The notes: a model not told the origin generated them from the sequence alone. Shown: positions 1 through 8,191, numbered from the stretch's first letter. The stretch: 59,662 bases of DNA from JBEIJQ01 sp040380145 (GCA_040380145.1 JBEIJQ010000001.1:1-59662), one strand, 5' to 3'. Numbers and translations: made by a program.

Positions 1-1
1 A

Positions 2-688
2 TCAGAACACCGGCAGACTGACTATGAGGGCCACCTTATCGTTGCGGAGTTCTACCAGCCTCAGCAAATTCATAGTTTCGCTCTGGCAGTGCAGGAGCAT
101 GAACCTGCGGTATCCGATGGTCCAAGTGTCTTTGACTTCCACAGAGTAAGTGACCGGAATGGGGCCGCTGTTGGAAGATCCGAGCATGGTCGAAAAATCA
201 ATGGCTTCCGTGGTGGAATTTTCGTAGGGCAAGCTGGTCGTGGGAACCACTTTGGCTGGATCGTTGGACAGGATGGTCTCGAAATAATCGTGGTAGCGGA
301 AAGTGGCGTAGCTGTGTCCGAACCGGCTGCAGAAGGCACGCCAAGTCGGGATCAGGATATCGGGTTTCTTGATCGTTTTGAGCAGCTTCACGTCGATTTT
401 GAACAACGGGCCTTCCACGCAGTGGTTTTCCCTTCTGCCCGTGATCCTCTTGACGGATTTGACCGTCCAAAGATGGAACTGTTCGTCTTCCAGAATACTC
501 ATCAGGGTATCACCCGGCGCGACCGAGTACAACTGCTCGGTGCCGCCGTTTTCGGGGGTCAGGGCGTGTATGGTGCCGGTCCTTCCGAAGAAGTATCCGT
601 TGCCCACATACAATTTTTCCACTTGAGCGCAGAGGCTCGGACTCGATGCCCAAACGCCCAACAAAAGAAGAAGAAGATTTCTGATCAT
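2..688 (-). CDS. Exported hypothetical protein
   Basis: A 228-residue protein that I do not recognise. It begins with a Sec-type signal peptide (MIRNLLLLLLGVWA, probable cleavage near SLCAQ), so it is predicted to be periplasmic or surface-exposed. The mature part has no obvious domain. It carries a few cysteines and a region rich in aromatic and charged residues (FRYHDYFE). The ATG at 688 was preferred over an upstream in-frame TTG at 715 because it places the signal peptide exactly at the N-terminus. The stop codon lies at the very edge of the window, so the gene is complete, but its downstream context is not visible. It is followed on the same strand, 40 bases upstream, by the end of ftsK and may share its transcript. 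Confidence 0.7.
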   Translation of the reverse strand: MIRNLLLLLLGVWASSPSLCAQVEKLYVGNGYFFGRTGTIHALTPENGGTEQLYSVAPGDTLMSILEDEQFHLWTVKSVKRITGRRENHCVEGPLFKIDVKLLKTIKKPDILIPTWRAFCSRFGHSYATFRYHDYFETILSNDPAKVVPTTSLPYENSTTEAIDFSTMLGSSNSGPIPVTYSVEVKDTWTIGYRRFMLLHCQSETMNLLRLVELRNDKVALIVSLPVF

Positions 689-728
689 ATGTGATGGCTG
701 ACAATTAGGTTGCAAATATCTTAAATCT

Positions 729-3281
729 CTATTGATTCCTTCTTAAACTCCTCAAATAATTTTCCAGTTCCACATCGCTGCTGAACATGACTTCTCTGGG
801 TTTGCTTCCATCTGCGGCTCCTACGATTCCGAATGCCTCGAGTTGGTCCATGATCCTTCCGGCCCGGTTATATCCCAGTTTGAGCCGTCGTTGGATCATG
901 GAAGTGGAGCCGGACTGGTGGGTGACCACCAATCGGGCGGAGTCTTCGAAAAATTCGTCCAGATCCTCAACCGTTCGTGGGGTGCCGCCCTCGGTTCCGC
1001 TGCCGCCGCCCTCCATGCCGAATTCCGGCAGGTAGAAAGGAGCAGGATAGCCCCGTTGGTTGCCGATGAACTCGATGACGCGCTCGACCTCCGGTGTATC
1101 CACAAAGGCGCACTGCAAACGGGTGAGTTCGCCGCCGAGGGAAAGGAGCATGTCGCCGCGGCCGGTCAGTTGTTCGGCCCCACCGGAATCCAAGATCGTA
1201 CGGGAGTCTATCTTGGAGGTGACCTTGAAAGCCAAACGGGCGGGGAAGTTGGCCTTGATCACACCGGTGATGATGTTCACCGACGGACGCTGGGTGGCGA
1301 TGATCAGGTGGATGCCCACGGCGCGGGCCAGCTGTGCCAATCGGCCGAGGGGCAGTTCCACTTCCTTGCCCGCGGTCATGATCAGGTCGGCGAACTCGTC
1401 CACGACCAGAATGATGTAGGGGAGGTAGCGATGTCCGTTGTTGGGGTTGAGCCGCCGGGCGACGAACTTGGCGTTGTACTCCGTCAGGTGTCGGACGTTC
1501 GCTTTTTTGAGCAAATTGTAGCGCTCGTCCATCTCCAAGGTGAGGGAGTGGAGAGTCTGCACAACCTTGCTGGTGTCGGTGACGATCGGCTCGTCGTCGC
1601 CGGGCAAAAAGGCCAAGAAATGGTGGTCGATCCGGTTGTACGGCGACAGTTCGACTTTCTTGGGGTCGATGAGCACCAATTTGATCTGGGCCGGATGTTT
1701 TTTGTACAACAGGCTCATCAAGATCGAGTTGATGCCGACCGATTTGCCTTGCCCCGTGGCGCCGGCCACCAACAAGTGCGGCATTTTGGTGAGATCCACC
1801 ACGAATACCTCGTTGTTGATGGTCTTGCCCAGCGCGATGGGCAGTTCCATGCTCGATCGGCGGAATTTTTCCGAGGCCAAAAGTTCCCGCAGGGGCACTA
1901 TCTGCTTGTTGCGGTTGGGCACTTCGATGCCGATGGTACCCTTGCCCGGGATGGGCGCGATGATCCGAATGCCGAGGGCGGCCAAGCTCAGGGCGATGTC
2001 GTCCTCGAGGTTTTTGATCTTGGAGGTCCTCACCCCGGGAGAAGGCACGATCTCGTACAGCGTCACGGTCGGACCGACGGTCGCCTTGATGCGGGTGATC
2101 TCGATCTTGTAGTGGAGCAGGGTGTTGACGATCTGGTTTTTGTTCTGCTCCAGTTCCTCCCGATCCACGATGATCTGCTGGTCGTCATACGGCTCCAACA
2201 GCGAAAGCACCGGATTTTCGTATGCCGACAGATCCAAGGTGGGGTCATAGGGAGTAAGGCTTTCGTACGGTTCTTCGTTTGCCGAGTCGTGGGATGTGGC
2301 GGGCAGCTGAACAAGTTCAGTGCGGTTTAGACGACCCGTGTCCTCGTCCATAGCCGATTGAACGTCGTTGTTGGGCGTTTCAGCGATTTCCAGTTCGCCC
2401 GGCCCGCCCAAAGAGGACAGGGAGGGGCCAAGGGGGCGATTGTTGCCGGGCAGGTCGAGGTCCAGTTGGTTGCCGGATGCTCCCCGGGCGTGAGTTTGGG
2501 GAGCCGGACGCTGCCTGGGGGCAGGACTTTCAGCCTGAGAAGCGGCCCGTGGGTCATATTCTTCGTCGGCCTCCTCCTCCTCCTCTTCATCGGCGCTGCC
2601 GCCCCGTAAACCGCTGAACGCACCGGTCAAGGTCTCGAGACGGAACATGTCCGCGAAGTAGCCTTTGACTCTCTCCGGGCTGAGATTTTCAAAGCTCGGG
2701 TTGTAGCGCCACACCACGATCGCAAACATGACGAAAACCAACAGGGCCAAAATCCCCACGGTGCCCAACAGGTTGTACATCCAGTTGACGATTGCCCATC
2801 CGATGGTGCCACCCCAAGGGAATTCAGATATTTCGGTATGGTTGAAAAAAAACGCCAACAACGCGCTCGACCAGATCATCGTGGCCATGCCCCACCAAAA
2901 ACGGGGCATCAGCCGACGCAGCGGAATGCCCTGCGTGAGATAATAACCGGCACCGAAGAAAAGATAGATGAATATAAAAGACGGAACCCCGAAAAGATCG
3001 TGTATGAAAAAATGCGCGACCATCGCGCCCAAGACTCCCAACCAATTGGCCGCTTCCACACCCGCGCCGAACAGCACGTCGAAATGAAAGTCTTCCACCC
3101 AAGCAGAGTCCTCCCACCAAGTGAACAGGTAAGAAGTAAATGCTACCAAGGAATAAAAGGAAAACAGAACCAACAGCAGGCCCAAAAGTTTTGGCATGCG
3201 CTCGTCTCCTACCAGCATTTTCATGGAAAATTGGCGGCGGACTTCCTTGGCGGCGGATTTACGTTTGTTTTCGGTTGCCAT
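729..3281 (-). CDS. ftsK: DNA translocase FtsK
   Basis: An 850-residue FtsK/SpoIIIE-family septal DNA pump that couples chromosome segregation to division. The N-terminus has four to five membrane segments (roughly residues 35-190). A low-complexity, acidic and proline-rich linker follows (around 235-330, including a run of glutamates). The motor then spans about 360-760, with Walker A GATGQGKS near residue 507 and Walker B VVDEFADL. The C-terminal gamma winged-helix domain (about 785-850, with RRLKLGYNRAGR) reads KOPS-like sites in characterised family members. The ATG at 3281 was chosen over an upstream non-ATG start because it sits just downstream of a well-formed Bacteroidota promoter and gives the usual MA-x-x-basic N-terminus. 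It is divergent from folP. Confidence 0.97.
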   Translation of the reverse strand: MATENKRKSAAKEVRRQFSMKMLVGDERMPKLLGLLLVLFSFYSLVAFTSYLFTWWEDSAWVEDFHFDVLFGAGVEAANWLGVLGAMVAHFFIHDLFGVPSFIFIYLFFGAGYYLTQGIPLRRLMPRFWWGMATMIWSSALLAFFFNHTEISEFPWGGTIGWAIVNWMYNLLGTVGILALLVFVMFAIVVWRYNPSFENLSPERVKGYFADMFRLETLTGAFSGLRGGSADEEEEEEADEEYDPRAASQAESPAPRQRPAPQTHARGASGNQLDLDLPGNNRPLGPSLSSLGGPGELEIAETPNNDVQSAMDEDTGRLNRTELVQLPATSHDSANEEPYESLTPYDPTLDLSAYENPVLSLLEPYDDQQIIVDREELEQNKNQIVNTLLHYKIEITRIKATVGPTVTLYEIVPSPGVRTSKIKNLEDDIALSLAALGIRIIAPIPGKGTIGIEVPNRNKQIVPLRELLASEKFRRSSMELPIALGKTINNEVFVVDLTKMPHLLVAGATGQGKSVGINSILMSLLYKKHPAQIKLVLIDPKKVELSPYNRIDHHFLAFLPGDDEPIVTDTSKVVQTLHSLTLEMDERYNLLKKANVRHLTEYNAKFVARRLNPNNGHRYLPYIILVVDEFADLIMTAGKEVELPLGRLAQLARAVGIHLIIATQRPSVNIITGVIKANFPARLAFKVTSKIDSRTILDSGGAEQLTGRGDMLLSLGGELTRLQCAFVDTPEVERVIEFIGNQRGYPAPFYLPEFGMEGGGSGTEGGTPRTVEDLDEFFEDSARLVVTHQSGSTSMIQRRLKLGYNRAGRIMDQLEAFGIVGAADGSKPREVMFSSDVELENYLRSLRRNQ

Positions 3282-3288
3282 ATTTGGG

Positions 3289-3322
3289 CAAATATAGATA
3301 TTTGTCCTCATTATTTGCAAAA
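3289..3322 (-). promoter_or_regulatory. Bacteroidota-type promoter of ftsK
   Basis: Read on the minus strand, a TTTTG element (3318-3322) is followed after 21 nt by TATATTTG (3289-3296), which matches the family consensus -33 TTTG and -7 TAnnTTTG. The -7 box lies only about 8 bases before the ftsK ATG, so the leader would be very short. The element lies in the gap shared with divergent folP. Confidence 0.7.
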
Positions 3323-3340
3323 CCTTTTGAACGGTCTGTT

Positions 3341-4204
3341 TTGAAAAATTTCGGCGCATCGCGGCAGCACATCCTCAACGCGAGGGGAACGCCCATCGAT
3401 TGCGGTCGCCCCAAGGTGATGGCGATCCTAAACGTCACGCCCGATTCGTTCTACGACGGCGGCAGACTGGCCTCTGTGGACGACGCTCTGAAAAAAGCGG
3501 AAAGCCTGCTGGCAGAGGGCGCCGATATCCTCGACATCGGCGGCGCCTCCTCCCGCCCCGGCGCCGAGGAAGTGCCCGTCGAGACCGAATTGCGGCGCAC
3601 CGTTCCGGTGGTCGAGGCCTTGCAGCGGCGCTTCCCACGGGCCATTCTGAGCATCGACACTTGGCGGTCCGCTGTTGCCCGGGAATGCCTCGACGCCGGA
3701 GCGCACATCGTGAACGACATTTCCGCAGGACGCTTCGAGCCTGAAATAATGGAGGTGGCGGCCCGCGTGGGCGCCCCCATGGTACTGATGCACTTGCAGG
3801 GCACGCCGCGTACCATGCAGGCCGATCCGCATTACGATGATTTGATCACCGAGGTCACGGACTTTTTCTTGGATCGGATCCGTGCGGCCCGGGAAGCTGG
3901 CGTGGTGGACATCGTCCTCGATCCGGGTTTCGGTTTCGGCAAAACCGTCGCCCATAATTTCACGCTGCTCGATCGGCTCTCCGATTTCCATATTTTGGAT
4001 CTGCCCCTGCTGGTCGGGATCTCACGCAAATCGTTCGTTTACAAAACCTTGGGTGTTTCAGCCCGAGACGCGCTTAACGGAACTTCTGTGCTGCACGGAT
4101 CGGCCCTCGAAAGAGGTGCTGCTTTCCTGCGGGTGCACGATGTCCGCGAAGCCCGCCAAGCCATCGCTCTACTCGAGGCGATGAACAACGATATTTTTTT
4201 ATAA
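3341..4204 (+). CDS. folP: Dihydropteroate synthase
   Basis: A 287-residue DHPS that condenses 6-hydroxymethyl-dihydropterin diphosphate with p-aminobenzoate in folate synthesis. Family signatures are all present in order: NVTPDSFYDGG, the pterin loop DIGGASSRPGAE, SIDTWR, NDISAG, MHLQGTP, DPGFGFGK and GISRKSF. No ATG lies at the expected position. A TTG at 3341 gives a length normal for Bacteroidota FolP, whereas the first in-frame ATG (3419) would delete the beta-strand before NVTPDSF, so TTG is preferred. The last codons run into a T7-AT-A6 hairpin that includes the stop codon. Divergent from ftsK across about 60 bases. Confidence 0.95.
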   Translation: MKNFGASRQHILNARGTPIDCGRPKVMAILNVTPDSFYDGGRLASVDDALKKAESLLAEGADILDIGGASSRPGAEEVPVETELRRTVPVVEALQRRFPRAILSIDTWRSAVARECLDAGAHIVNDISAGRFEPEIMEVAARVGAPMVLMHLQGTPRTMQADPHYDDLITEVTDFFLDRIRAAREAGVVDIVLDPGFGFGKTVAHNFTLLDRLSDFHILDLPLLVGISRKSFVYKTLGVSARDALNGTSVLHGSALERGAAFLRVHDVREARQAIALLEAMNNDIFL

Positions 4205-4233
4205 AAAATTGAAAATAAATTTTTTGTAAAAAA
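4194..4233. repeat. Two tandem T-run/A-run mini-hairpins
   Basis: T7-AT-A6 (4194-4208, covering the end of folP) and T6-GT-A6 (4220-4233) form two pure A/T hairpins. They belong to the T-run/short-spacer/A-run pattern that recurs through the window. They may act as a weak terminator for folP, although there is no GC-rich stem. Confidence 0.45.
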
Positions 4234-4305
4234 TGCCCTTTTCCTATGAAGAGGGACTCGGGTAAACGGGATCTGACCGTTGATTCTCCTGCCATTTTAT
4301 CTTGC

Positions 4306-4313
4306 TATCTTTG
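4306..4313 (+). promoter_or_regulatory. -7 box of subtilase-like gene
   Basis: TATCTTTG fits TAnnTTTG and lies 12 bases before the ATG at 4326. A TTG at 4280-4282 is a possible but wide-spaced -33 element. Confidence 0.5.
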
Positions 4314-4325
4314 GCCCCGCAATCA

Positions 4326-6422
4326 ATGACCATGATCACACTGACCATCGGAGGCCAAGCGGTCGAACTGCACAGATGCCGCGAAATGTTGGGCATACGC
4401 TTTCGGAGCGACGATTTTGCCCCTCGAGCATTTGCCCTCGGCGCATGGAAAGCTGTTGCGCATGGCCTCGGCGGTTTTGATCTGTTGACTGCGGATGGCC
4501 ATGCCGATGCCGGAGAAGCCCTCGATGCGCTTCGCAACAACCCCGAGGTGCTATGTGCCACCCATGTGTACCGCTTTGCGGCTGATCCGGCGCCTCTGGT
4601 GCCCACGGGCGATCTTTTCGTAGTGTTCCGAGAAGACGCCTCCCACAATGCCTGTTTGTCTTTTTTGGATTCTTTTTTTCTGAAAATAAAAGAAATAAGG
4701 GGCAAGAATTCCGTTGTCGCACAGGTCACCGCTCTGTCGCCGAATCCGGTCCAAGTGGCTCTGCGGGCACAGGCCGATACCGATCTTGTGGAAATCTGCG
4801 AGCCCGATCTGGCATTTCCCCTTCGGTGGTCAACGGGCGGTGTGCCAACGGACCGATCCGAGACCATGCCGATCGAAGTGGAATCTCGTCGCGGCGCTCT
4901 TTCTCGGGTACAGGCCGCTCGCGAAGCCCTCGGACCGCTCGGCGCATATTGTGCGACGATCGCCGTTTTGGACGATGGATTCGAACTGACCCATCCCGAT
5001 TTTTGCGACCGGATCCACTCTCCCCTCGATTTCGATAGGCATCCGATACCGACAGACGCGATAGCACACGGTACAGACATTGCCCGCCTGGCCTTAGCCC
5101 ACGGCCCAGGGTCAGTTGCCCGGTTCATGCCGGTCCGGGCCGGTTGGCTGTGCGATTCTTTGTTCGAAAAAATCTGCGATGCCCTGATCGAAAACGGGGC
5201 CGACGCTCTGAATTGCTCCTGGGGTTTTCCGGGCGGCATCGTTTCTGCCCGCATCCGCGAAGCCGTTGCTCGGCTGGCCGTCGAAGGCCGTCGAGGCAGG
5301 GGTACGGTCGCGGTTTTTTCTGCCGACTGCGGAGCCGAGAGTCTTGGTCGGACGGCCCTGCCCGAAGTCCTGAGCGTGGGATGCTTTTGGGACACGCATA
5401 ACAGCGACCGAGCGCTTCGAAACGGTCGGGAGATATCGATGGTAGCACAGGTTTCCGAGTTGGACGAGGCAGACGGCCCCCGTGTCTCTGCGGCGGCTGC
5501 GCCGATCGTGGCGGGCGCCGTGGCCATGGTCTTGTCGGTCAACCCCGATCTGACGTCCCAAGAGGTGAAGCTGCTCCTTCAAAGCACTGCCGATCGGATC
5601 GGCCGCCCCGATGATTACGATTCCGCCGGCCGTTCAGAGCGCTTCGGCCACGGTCTGCTCAATGTCCATCGCGCCGTGGTCAAAGCCCGCGGAATGACGG
5701 GCTTGGGCCGTCTCCCCTTTGTTGACATGCCCCCGATCTTGCCGAAGGCAACCGCGCATGGTTCCGTTTCCTCCGAAAACCCCACCAAGCTGTACCAGAT
5801 TTCGTTCGGCAATCAGCTGATCGTGAAGACCGAGGCCCGGCGCGCCGGGCTGGACTTGGGCCTTTTTCTCCGAAAAAAAGAGGTGCCAAGACCCTCCGTC
5901 CGTGCTTTCGACAAATTGGGACGGTTCCAAAACGGCTCAGTCGTGCTGGTGCAAAACGATATCGAGCAGACCGACCAGTTTCTGATGGTCCGCGCCCAGG
6001 CCAACCAAGGCCCTTACGATCTACAGGTTGCCTTGGCCGGCACGGGCAAGCAACCTTCCGTGGCCGACTCCGAAACGCTCCGGGGCTGCACGCCGCTCAA
6101 ATTCCAAACCATCGTCCAGGCAGAATTGGCCCGTGCGGGAGAGTCACATCTGTATCGCCTTTCGTTGGCCCCCAGGCTGCTGGCCCGTTTGCGGGTGCGG
6201 CCAACGGCCATCGGAACCATCGCCTTGTATTTTCGCCAGGGCGGCCTGCCCGATCCGATCGGGGCGCACTTCGACGCGGCGGTCGACGATCCGGGCTCAA
6301 ACGAAAGCGGGCTCCTCGAAATGGAATTCGAAGCGCCCGCTCTTCAAGACGGCTTTTTTATGGTGCACGCAAGTGATGGTTTCGAAGGGAACTTCGACCT
6401 CGAAGTGCAACTGGGCATCTGA
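4326..6422 (+). CDS. Subtilase-fold protein, probably catalytically dead
   Basis: A 698-residue protein with a peptidase S8 core at about residues 205-460. The catalytic Asp (VLDDGF, D216) and His (AHGTD, H248) are kept. The serine motif GTSxAxP is replaced by RVSAAAAP, so the residue aligned with the nucleophile is A389; the neighbouring S388 is one position off. The oxyanion Asn motif (AAGN) reads SADC, placing an Asp (D334) there. No signal peptide is visible. Residues 1-200 resemble no prodomain I can name. The C-terminal third (about 470-698) looks like two beta-sandwich repeats similar to PPC domains (LYQISF...DQFLMVRA and LYRLSL...FFMVHA). Role unknown; a binding or scaffolding function is an inference. 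It stands alone between folP and convergent lipoprotein genes. Confidence 0.85.
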   Translation: MTMITLTIGGQAVELHRCREMLGIRFRSDDFAPRAFALGAWKAVAHGLGGFDLLTADGHADAGEALDALRNNPEVLCATHVYRFAADPAPLVPTGDLFVVFREDASHNACLSFLDSFFLKIKEIRGKNSVVAQVTALSPNPVQVALRAQADTDLVEICEPDLAFPLRWSTGGVPTDRSETMPIEVESRRGALSRVQAAREALGPLGAYCATIAVLDDGFELTHPDFCDRIHSPLDFDRHPIPTDAIAHGTDIARLALAHGPGSVARFMPVRAGWLCDSLFEKICDALIENGADALNCSWGFPGGIVSARIREAVARLAVEGRRGRGTVAVFSADCGAESLGRTALPEVLSVGCFWDTHNSDRALRNGREISMVAQVSELDEADGPRVSAAAAPIVAGAVAMVLSVNPDLTSQEVKLLLQSTADRIGRPDDYDSAGRSERFGHGLLNVHRAVVKARGMTGLGRLPFVDMPPILPKATAHGSVSSENPTKLYQISFGNQLIVKTEARRAGLDLGLFLRKKEVPRPSVRAFDKLGRFQNGSVVLVQNDIEQTDQFLMVRAQANQGPYDLQVALAGTGKQPSVADSETLRGCTPLKFQTIVQAELARAGESHLYRLSLAPRLLARLRVRPTAIGTIALYFRQGGLPDPIGAHFDAAVDDPGSNESGLLEMEFEAPALQDGFFMVHASDGFEGNFDLEVQLGI

Positions 6423-6426
6423 TCCT

Positions 6427-6828
6427 TTACGGAAGATCGAAGTGTATTTCCATCGACGCCCAGGTCGTGGCGTCGTGGTCGTAATAGGCCTTGGCGGTCA
6501 TGTGCAGCTCCGTGCCGGCGGGTAGCCCCGACAGGTCGATCGTATCCAGAAAACTGTAGTTGGGCAAGTGCAGGTGCGAGCCTTCCCACGAAAAGACCGT
6601 GGAGTCGTTGGCTTCGTTTTTCAGCTCCACTTCCGCGTCGTGCAGTTCATCGGAGGCGGTGAACAGCACCGACAGGACCACCTGAGAGGCATCGGCCAAC
6701 GTGGAAGTGTCCAACGGGGAAATGATCGCGACCGATAGGGTCTGGTTGTCATATGTATGTGTATGGCAGGAGGCGAACCAGGTGGTGCAGACAGACAATG
6801 CGGTCAACAAAAAGATGCTTTTTTTCAT
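6427..6828 (-). CDS. His-containing lipoprotein, paralogue 1
   Basis: A 133-residue probable lipoprotein with a signal peptide ending in FASC, the lipidated cysteine being followed directly by HTHTYDN. The mature domain looks like an Ig-like beta sandwich: SPLDTSTLADASQVVLSV, then SDELHDAEVELK, then HLHLPNYSF, then a C-terminal DHD and IHF. It shares the whole layout with the gene 23 bases upstream on the same strand (SPxxxxxxANA, SDxLHDxEVxV, HxH, AGTExxxxADAY). Repeated His and Asp residues at matching places suggest metal binding, but this is inference. DUF4625-like periplasmic proteins are the nearest family I can think of, and I am not certain of membership. Confidence 0.75.
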   Translation of the reverse strand: MKKSIFLLTALSVCTTWFASCHTHTYDNQTLSVAIISPLDTSTLADASQVVLSVLFTASDELHDAEVELKNEANDSTVFSWEGSHLHLPNYSFLDTIDLSGLPAGTELHMTAKAYYDHDATTWASMEIHFDLP

Positions 6829-6837
6829 GTCGAAAAA

Positions 6838-6851
6838 TTTTTTTGAAAAAA
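6838..6851. repeat. T-run/A-run mini-hairpin between lipoprotein genes
   Basis: T7-G-A6 in the 23-base gap between the two lipoprotein genes. It is one of the recurring A/T hairpins and could modulate relative expression of the two genes. Confidence 0.4.
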
Positions 6852-7256
6852 TTAAGGAATAAAAAATCGATGCTCTCGGGTGACTTTATCGGTACCGAAC
6901 TCGTCCAAGTAGGCATCGGCCACGAGCGAAAATTCAGTGCCGGCTGTGTAAGTGGACAAATCCAGCAGGTGGGTATGTGTGTAGTTCTGCTGATGGGTAT
7001 GCTGCTCGAAAAGATACGCGGTGTCGTTGTCCGCAGCGAGCACCACCCGAACTTCAATATCGTGCAGGCCGTCGGAGGACAAAAATTCCACGTTCAAAGG
7101 AACAGCCGTCGCATTGGCCACCACTTGTCCGGAGGTGGGAGATACCAATCGGATCTCGATCCCGGCATTGTCGCGAGAACATGAGGACGCCAAAAATGAA
7201 GCGGCGGTCAAAAAGAAAGCTGCAAAGATTTTACCAAGGGAGGAGAAGTGTGTCAT
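6852..7256 (-). CDS. His-containing lipoprotein, paralogue 2
   Basis: A 134-residue probable lipoprotein (signal peptide ending LASSC) homologous over its whole length to the downstream gene at 6427-6828. The mature domain has SPTSGQVV, SSDGLHDIEVRV, a His-rich stretch (EQHTHQQNYTHTHLL) and a C-terminal REHRFF. The His clusters suggest a metal-handling or sensing lipoprotein at the outer membrane or in the periplasm; this is inference. It is the first gene of the pair. Its promoter carries a perfect palindrome over the -33 position, so transcription is probably controlled by a dimeric regulator. Confidence 0.75.
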   Translation of the reverse strand: MTHFSSLGKIFAAFFLTAASFLASSCSRDNAGIEIRLVSPTSGQVVANATAVPLNVEFLSSDGLHDIEVRVVLAADNDTAYLFEQHTHQQNYTHTHLLDLSTYTAGTEFSLVADAYLDEFGTDKVTREHRFFIP

Positions 7257-7290
7257 TTCGAATCAGTGATTTGGTGAACTGTTGCAGATG

Positions 7291-7298
7291 CAAATGTA
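7291..7298 (-). promoter_or_regulatory. -7 box of the lipoprotein pair
   Basis: On the minus strand this reads TACATTTG (TAnnTTTG), 35 bases upstream of the ATG of the 6852-7256 gene. The -33 region falls inside the palindrome at 7306-7326. Confidence 0.55.
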
Positions 7299-7305
7299 CG
7301 GCATC

Positions 7306-7326
7306 AAATGCAACAATGTTGCATTT
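7306..7326. promoter_or_regulatory. Perfect 10-1-10 palindrome, candidate Fur-family operator
   Basis: Arms AAATGCAACA and TGTTGCATTT flank a single central A and are exact reverse complements. The inner TGCAACA-A-TGTTGCA has the 7-1-7 geometry typical of Fur/Zur/PerR boxes. It covers the -33 position of the lipoprotein promoter, as expected for a repressor site. The regulator is not in this window. Confidence 0.5.
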
Positions 7327-7518
7327 TTATTTTAGGGGGCTCAAAAAAAAATTTTTTGTTTACAAAAAGCGGTAAAAAAAACGTGTTGGGTTAAACAAAA
7401 CTGCGTTTTCGAAGTTATCAAGCTGTATTGGGCGATGCAAATCGCTCCTGTACAAGAAAAAGTGTTTTCATGGTGGTAAAGTAGTATTAGTTTAGTTTTA
7501 TAGTTTTAGTTTAAGCTA

Positions 7519-7551
7519 GATCCCCCGATGCAAATTGGGGGATCTTTTTTT
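7519..7551 (+). terminator. Strong intrinsic terminator without an upstream gene
   Basis: Stem GATCCCCC (7519-7526) / GGGGGATC (7537-7544), 10-nt loop, then a run of seven T. It only works rightward, because the other side lacks a T-run. No rightward gene lies between 6422 and here, so it may end a small RNA. Confidence 0.65.
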
Positions 7552-7605
7552 AGAAAAAAATGTAATTTAGAAAGTCGAGAAAGTCATTTCGTTCTCGTTG
7601 GAAGG

Positions 7606-8016
7606 TCATTCCCCGTTGTATTCCACATAGTTTCGGGGCGTTTCCCAGAGCCTGATGCCGAGTTCGAAGCGAGTGTCGAGTTTTTCGCGCAGGAGCTGCC
7701 AGATGACATAGCAGATGTGTTCGGCGGTGGGGTTCAGTTCCTTGAACTGTGGCACCTCGAGGTTGAGGTTTTTGTGGTCGAAGCGATCTTCCACTTCTTC
7801 CTTTATCAGATCTGCCAGGTATTTCAGATCGATCAGGTAGCCGGTATCGGGATCCACCTCGCCCGTGACCCGTACCTCCAGGTCGTAGTTGTGGCCGTGG
7901 TAAAGGGGATTGTTGCACAGTCCGAACACGGCGCGGTTGCGTTCGTCCGACCAAGCGGAGTTGTGCAGCCGATGGGCGGCGTTGAAATGGGCGCGGCGGA
8001 AAGCGGAAATCCTCAT
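7606..8016 (-). CDS. queD: 6-carboxytetrahydropterin synthase / QueD-like
   Basis: A 136-residue member of the 6-pyruvoyl-tetrahydropterin synthase family. QueD members convert dihydroneopterin triphosphate to 6-carboxy-tetrahydropterin for queuosine and other 7-deazaguanines; some members instead make pyruvoyl-pterins. Visible hallmarks are the zinc histidines in FNAAHRLH and HGHNY, the active-site Cys in GLCNNP, DLKYL, the DHKNLN motif and the TAEHICYV glutamate. Length is normal. No other queuosine genes are nearby, so the exact reaction is assigned by family only. The downstream region on this strand is the gene-free gap with the rightward terminator. Confidence 0.88.
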   Translation of the reverse strand: MRISAFRRAHFNAAHRLHNSAWSDERNRAVFGLCNNPLYHGHNYDLEVRVTGEVDPDTGYLIDLKYLADLIKEEVEDRFDHKNLNLEVPQFKELNPTAEHICYVIWQLLREKLDTRFELGIRLWETPRNYVEYNGE

Positions 8017-8093
8017 GGCACGGGAAGGTTCGGGTGTTTGGTGCGAAGCCGCAGTCGCGGCATTTTGGAAAAAAGGTAATGTACTCTAAACAA

Positions 8094-8109
8094 TTTTTTT
8101 GAAAAAAAA
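8094..8109. repeat. T7-G-A8 mini-hairpin
   Basis: One of the recurring T-run/A-run hairpins, in the divergent gap between queD and the crotonase gene. Confidence 0.4.
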
Positions 8110-8191
8110 GATCGCGACGGATGTTTTTTGTTCGATCTCCACCGGCGCAAAAGGGGGACTTCGGCAGAGCAAATTTTTGGGCTTTTTGTCG

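Larger units (their letters stand above)
7257..7605. other. Gene-free gap with operator, repeated 9-mer and orphan terminator
   Basis: No credible coding region in 349 bases. It holds a -7 box and 21-bp palindrome for the leftward lipoprotein genes, three copies of GATGCAAAT (7287-7295, 7434-7442, 7527-7535), a GCAA-loop hairpin (GCGAT/ATCGC, 7433-7446), A/T-rich runs, and a strong rightward terminator with no gene in front of it. Confidence 0.6.

Noticed and set aside
843..2330. Long open frame (495 codons) antisense to ftsK
   Set aside because: The translation is His/Gly/Asp-rich with no domain, and mirrors the codon structure of ftsK on the other strand. Similar long antisense frames at 17111-18730, 22659-23759, 30911-33070 and 45103-46740 were rejected for the same reason.
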